Assembly: GCA_005883885.1 (NCBI GenBank) | Contig: VAYF01000298.1 | Coordinates: forward strand, 1-7,458 | Source of the DNA: Actinomycetota bacterium | GTDB lineage: Bacteria > Actinomycetota > UBA4738 > HRBIN12 | Reading direction: 5' to 3' | DNA length: 7,458 bases | Shown: positions 5,573 to 7,458 of the stretch, piece after piece | How the letters are laid out: each line of letters starts with the position of its first letter | Position numbering within the stretch: the first letter of the stretch is position 1 | Made by a program: the position numbers and the translations under genes | The notes under the pieces: generated by a model | Database searches by the model: none | What the model was told of the DNA's origin: nothing | What the model saw: the letters and a program-made list of their open reading frames with translations, nothing else

Positions 5573-6192
5573 GACTCAAGATCTCACAGCGGACGGATGC
5601 GTTCTTCGAGTTGTTCTCGAAGAGCGCCGTGAACATCCGCGAAGCTGTGGCCCTGCTTCGCGACCTCGTGGGTGATTACCGAGACGTCGAGCTGAAGGCG
5701 CGGCGGATCCAGGAGCGGGAGCACGACGGAGACGAGATCACGCACGACGTGATCCGGCGTTTGAACACGACCTTCATCACGCCGATGGATCGCGAGGACA
5801 TCTACACCCTGGCGACGGCGCTCGATGACGTTCTGGATGCCGTGGAGGAGGCGGCAGACATCTTCGTGCTGCACAACATCGTCGAGCCCAAGCCGTGGAT
5901 GATCCAACAGGTCGACGTCCTCCTGCACGCGGCCGAGCAGACCGAGCACGCCCTCGCAGCCCTTCCGTCGCTCGATCGGAACCGGTTGGAGCCGTACTGG
6001 ATCGAGATCAACCGGCTCGAGAATGAGGGCGATCGGATCTTCCGACGTTCGGTCGCCGAGATGTTCTCCGGCGACTACAAGGCGATGGATGTCCTGAAAT
6101 GGAAGGAAGTCACGGAAACGCTCGAGGAGGCGCTCGACGGCCTCGAGAACGTCGCGAACGTCGTCGAGACCGTCGTGCTCAAGTACGCCTGA
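5569..6192 (+). CDS. DUF47 / PhoU-like Pit-accessory protein (copy 2)
   Basis: Second DUF47-family protein of the operon, 207 aa from the ATG at 5569. GGAAGGAG at 5555-5562, six bases upstream, marks the start. The frame is also open upstream into pit, but that is a consequence of the damaged pit end and not a fusion. Motifs match copy 1 position for position: EHDGDEITH (51-59), LNTTFITPMDREDIYTLA (65-82), ALDDVLD (84-90). Later come LENEGDRIFRRSVAEMFS and a C-terminal helix ending ETVVLKYA. It begins MRLKISQRTDAFFELF, a typical N-terminus of Pit-linked DUF47 proteins, closer to the family norm than copy 1. Likely role: partner or regulator of Pit, by gene neighbourhood. All features are intact. 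Two DUF47 genes around one pit suggests duplication with possible hetero-oligomer formation, which is inference. Confidence 0.94.
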   Translation: MRLKISQRTDAFFELFSKSAVNIREAVALLRDLVGDYRDVELKARRIQEREHDGDEITHDVIRRLNTTFITPMDREDIYTLATALDDVLDAVEEAADIFVLHNIVEPKPWMIQQVDVLLHAAEQTEHALAALPSLDRNRLEPYWIEINRLENEGDRIFRRSVAEMFSGDYKAMDVLKWKEVTETLEEALDGLENVANVVETVVLKYA

Positions 6193-6244
6193 TCACGCGT
6201 CCGCGTCCTGGAACGGCCAGAGGCTCGAGGGCCGAGTTGGCGGG

Positions 6245-6258
6245 TAGCATCGGTCCAG
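6245..6258 (+). promoter_or_regulatory. Candidate -10 element for a leaderless ppk transcript
   Basis: TAGCAT at 6245-6250 (fits TAnnnT) ends eight bases before the ppk ATG at 6259, so transcription would begin at or next to the A of the start codon. No Shine-Dalgarno-like sequence precedes the ATG, which agrees with a leaderless mRNA, common in actinomycetes. No good -35 is visible 17 bp upstream. The rest of the 66-bp gap holds only a weak inverted repeat (CGGCC at 6214-6218, GGCCG at 6230-6234) without a T-run. Confidence 0.45.
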
Positions 6259-7458
6259 ATGGAACCGCTTCCCGCAGCCACCGAGGATCCTTCCAACCAT
6301 TACCTCAACCGCGAGCTTTCGTGGTTGGACTTCAACGAGCGGGTCCTGTCGCTCGCCGAAGATCCGGGGCGTCCGATCCTCGAGCGGTTGAAGTTCATCG
6401 CGATCTGCTCGCAGAGCCTGGATGAGTTCTTCCAGATCCGCGTCTCCGGGTTGCTCGATCAGGTGGAGGCCGGGGTCACCGCCACGACCCCGGACGGGAT
6501 GCGTCCCGAGGAGCAGCTCGCCGAGATCCGCGTTCGGGTCCTTGCGACCACGGCCCGGATCGACCGTCTGTTCGCCGACGAGATCCGGCCGACCCTCGAG
6601 AAGGAAGGGATCCGCCTGGTGGACACCGCGGACCTCACCGATGAGGACCGGGCCTGGTCCACCAACTCGTTCGCCGAGCGCATCTTCCCGGTGCTCACGC
6701 CGCTCGCGGTCGACCCGGCGCACCCGTTCCCCTACATCTCGAACCTCTCGCTCAACCTCGCCGTGTTGGTGCGCGACCCCGTCACGGGGGTCCGCCGCTT
6801 CGCGCGGCTCAAGATGCCACCGTTGCTCCCTCGGTTCCTCTCACTCCCCGACGGCGAGCGGTTCGTACCGATCGAACAGGTGATCGATGATCATCTTGAT
6901 CGGCTGTTCCCGGGGATGGAGATCGTGACCCACCACGTGTTCCGCGTGACCCGCGACGCCGATCTGGATGTCGAAGAGGATGAGGCGGAAGATCTGCTCG
7001 CGGCGGTCGAGCTGGTGTTGTCTCGCCGGCGCCGAGGGGCGATGTCCGTGCGCCTCGAGATCGAACGGTCGATGACCGCGGAGGTTCGGTCCCTCCTGAT
7101 GCGTGAGCTCGAACTGACGCTGGATCAGATCTACGAGACGGACGGGCTCCTCGACCTTGGTGCACTCTGGGGATTGGTCGCCCTCGATCGACCCGAGCTC
7201 AAGGAGCCCCCATGGACACCCATCACTCCCTCCCAGCTCGTGTCCGAGGACGGACCGCCGGACGTGTTCCGGGTCCTCCGCGACGCCGGGGACCTCTTGG
7301 TCCACCACCCGTACGACTCGTTCTCGTCGTCGGTCGAGGCCTTCGTGGAGGAAGCCTCCCGTGACCCGGATGTGCTGGCGATCAAGCAGACGCTGTATCG
7401 CACCTCGGCGGACACCCCCATCGTCCGAGCGCTGATCCGCGCCGCGGAAGCCGGGAAG
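6259..7458 (+). CDS. ppk1: Polyphosphate kinase PPK1, N-terminal 400 residues (runs off the window)
   Basis: PPK1 reversibly transfers the ATP gamma-phosphate onto polyphosphate chains, storing phosphate and energy. The frame is open from the ATG at 6259 to the window end: 400 codons of a protein usually near 700 aa. The N-domain shows YLNRELSWLDFNERVLSLA (residues 15-33) and SLDEFFQIRVSGL (53-65). The head domain holds IFPVLTPLAVDPAHPFPYIS, LPRFLSLPDGERFVP and VFRVTRDADLDVEEDEAEDL. The first catalytic-core segment follows with LLVHHPYDSF, then DPDVLAIKQTLYRTS, in which R381 probably equals E. coli Arg375 of the active site. The phosphohistidines lie beyond the window. At the position of E. 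coli Asn45, an ATP-contacting residue, this protein has Ser53. No internal gap is seen. Placement after the Pst and Pit genes fits phosphate storage; the gene probably has its own promoter. Confidence 0.96.
   Translation, partial: MEPLPAATEDPSNHYLNRELSWLDFNERVLSLAEDPGRPILERLKFIAICSQSLDEFFQIRVSGLLDQVEAGVTATTPDGMRPEEQLAEIRVRVLATTARIDRLFADEIRPTLEKEGIRLVDTADLTDEDRAWSTNSFAERIFPVLTPLAVDPAHPFPYISNLSLNLAVLVRDPVTGVRRFARLKMPPLLPRFLSLPDGERFVPIEQVIDDHLDRLFPGMEIVTHHVFRVTRDADLDVEEDEAEDLLAAVELVLSRRRRGAMSVRLEIERSMTAEVRSLLMRELELTLDQIYETDGLLDLGALWGLVALDRPELKEPPWTPITPSQLVSEDGPPDVFRVLRDAGDLLVHHPYDSFSSSVEAFVEEASRDPDVLAIKQTLYRTSADTPIVRALIRAAEAGK

Noticed and set aside
4585..6192. A 535-aa open frame that looks like a Pit-DUF47 fusion
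   Set aside because: It starts out of frame in DUF47-1, and the Pit-DUF47 link (about 5437-5568) is low-complexity, non-homologous sequence. DUF47-2 has its own ATG and ribosome binding site, and the competing frame ends with a proper ATGA overlap.
6191..6212. Possible second PHO box upstream of ppk (GATCACGCGTC then CGCGTCCTGGA)
   Set aside because: The first unit resembles the consensus only partly, the second loses the TCA core, and it overlaps the DUF47-2 stop. Too weak to call.
6214..6234. Inverted repeat CGGCC/GGCCG as a terminator after DUF47-2
   Set aside because: The stem is only 5 bp with an 11-nt loop and no T-run follows. It is common by chance at this GC content.

Overview
High-GC DNA (roughly two thirds G+C), densely packed and all on the + strand, with neighbouring genes typically overlapping by 4 bp (ATGA or GTGA). 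The RegX3-type regulator, the Streptomyces-style 11-nt PHO-box repeats, the TAnnnT -10 element and the many GTG starts suggest an uncultured, probably deep-branching actinomycete (Actinomycetota). This is inference from family resemblance; no taxonomic marker is present.

The window is one phosphate-handling island. Bases 1-3902 hold the high-affinity import and signalling operon pstC-pstA-pstB-phoU-regX3; pstS and a sensor kinase are not in the window. Bases 3903-4010 hold a three-unit PHO box, a promoter and a strong ribosome binding site. Bases 4011-6192 hold a second operon: DUF47/PhoU-like protein 1, the low-affinity Pit phosphate permease, the tail of a short membrane ORF, and DUF47 protein 2. 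After a 66-bp gap with a likely leaderless promoter comes ppk1 (6259 to the window edge), the polyphosphate kinase that stores phosphate as polyP. Together: Pst imports phosphate when it is scarce, PhoU and RegX3 sense and regulate, Pit with DUF47 partners moves phosphate at low affinity, and PPK1 stores it.

The most unusual feature is damage. At three places the sequence looks as if a segment is missing: (1) about 2612-2616, where the PstB tail and the PhoU N-terminus are both lost; (2) about 4896-4900, where about 40 residues including the first P-SSSS-H signature of Pit are lost with a frame change; (3) about 5434-5446, where the Pit C-terminus is lost and an orphan coding tail begins in another frame. 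Losses 1 and 3 create artificial long open frames (PstB into RegX3; Pit into DUF47-2). The sequence cannot show whether these are true deletions or assembly errors. Losses 1 and 2, both estimated near 100-130 bp, make an assembly cause quite possible.

I see no novel system of the defence or mobile-element kind: no CRISPR, IS, RNA gene or tRNA. The points worth a second look are the PHO box driving a DUF47-pit-DUF47 cassette and the three junctions.
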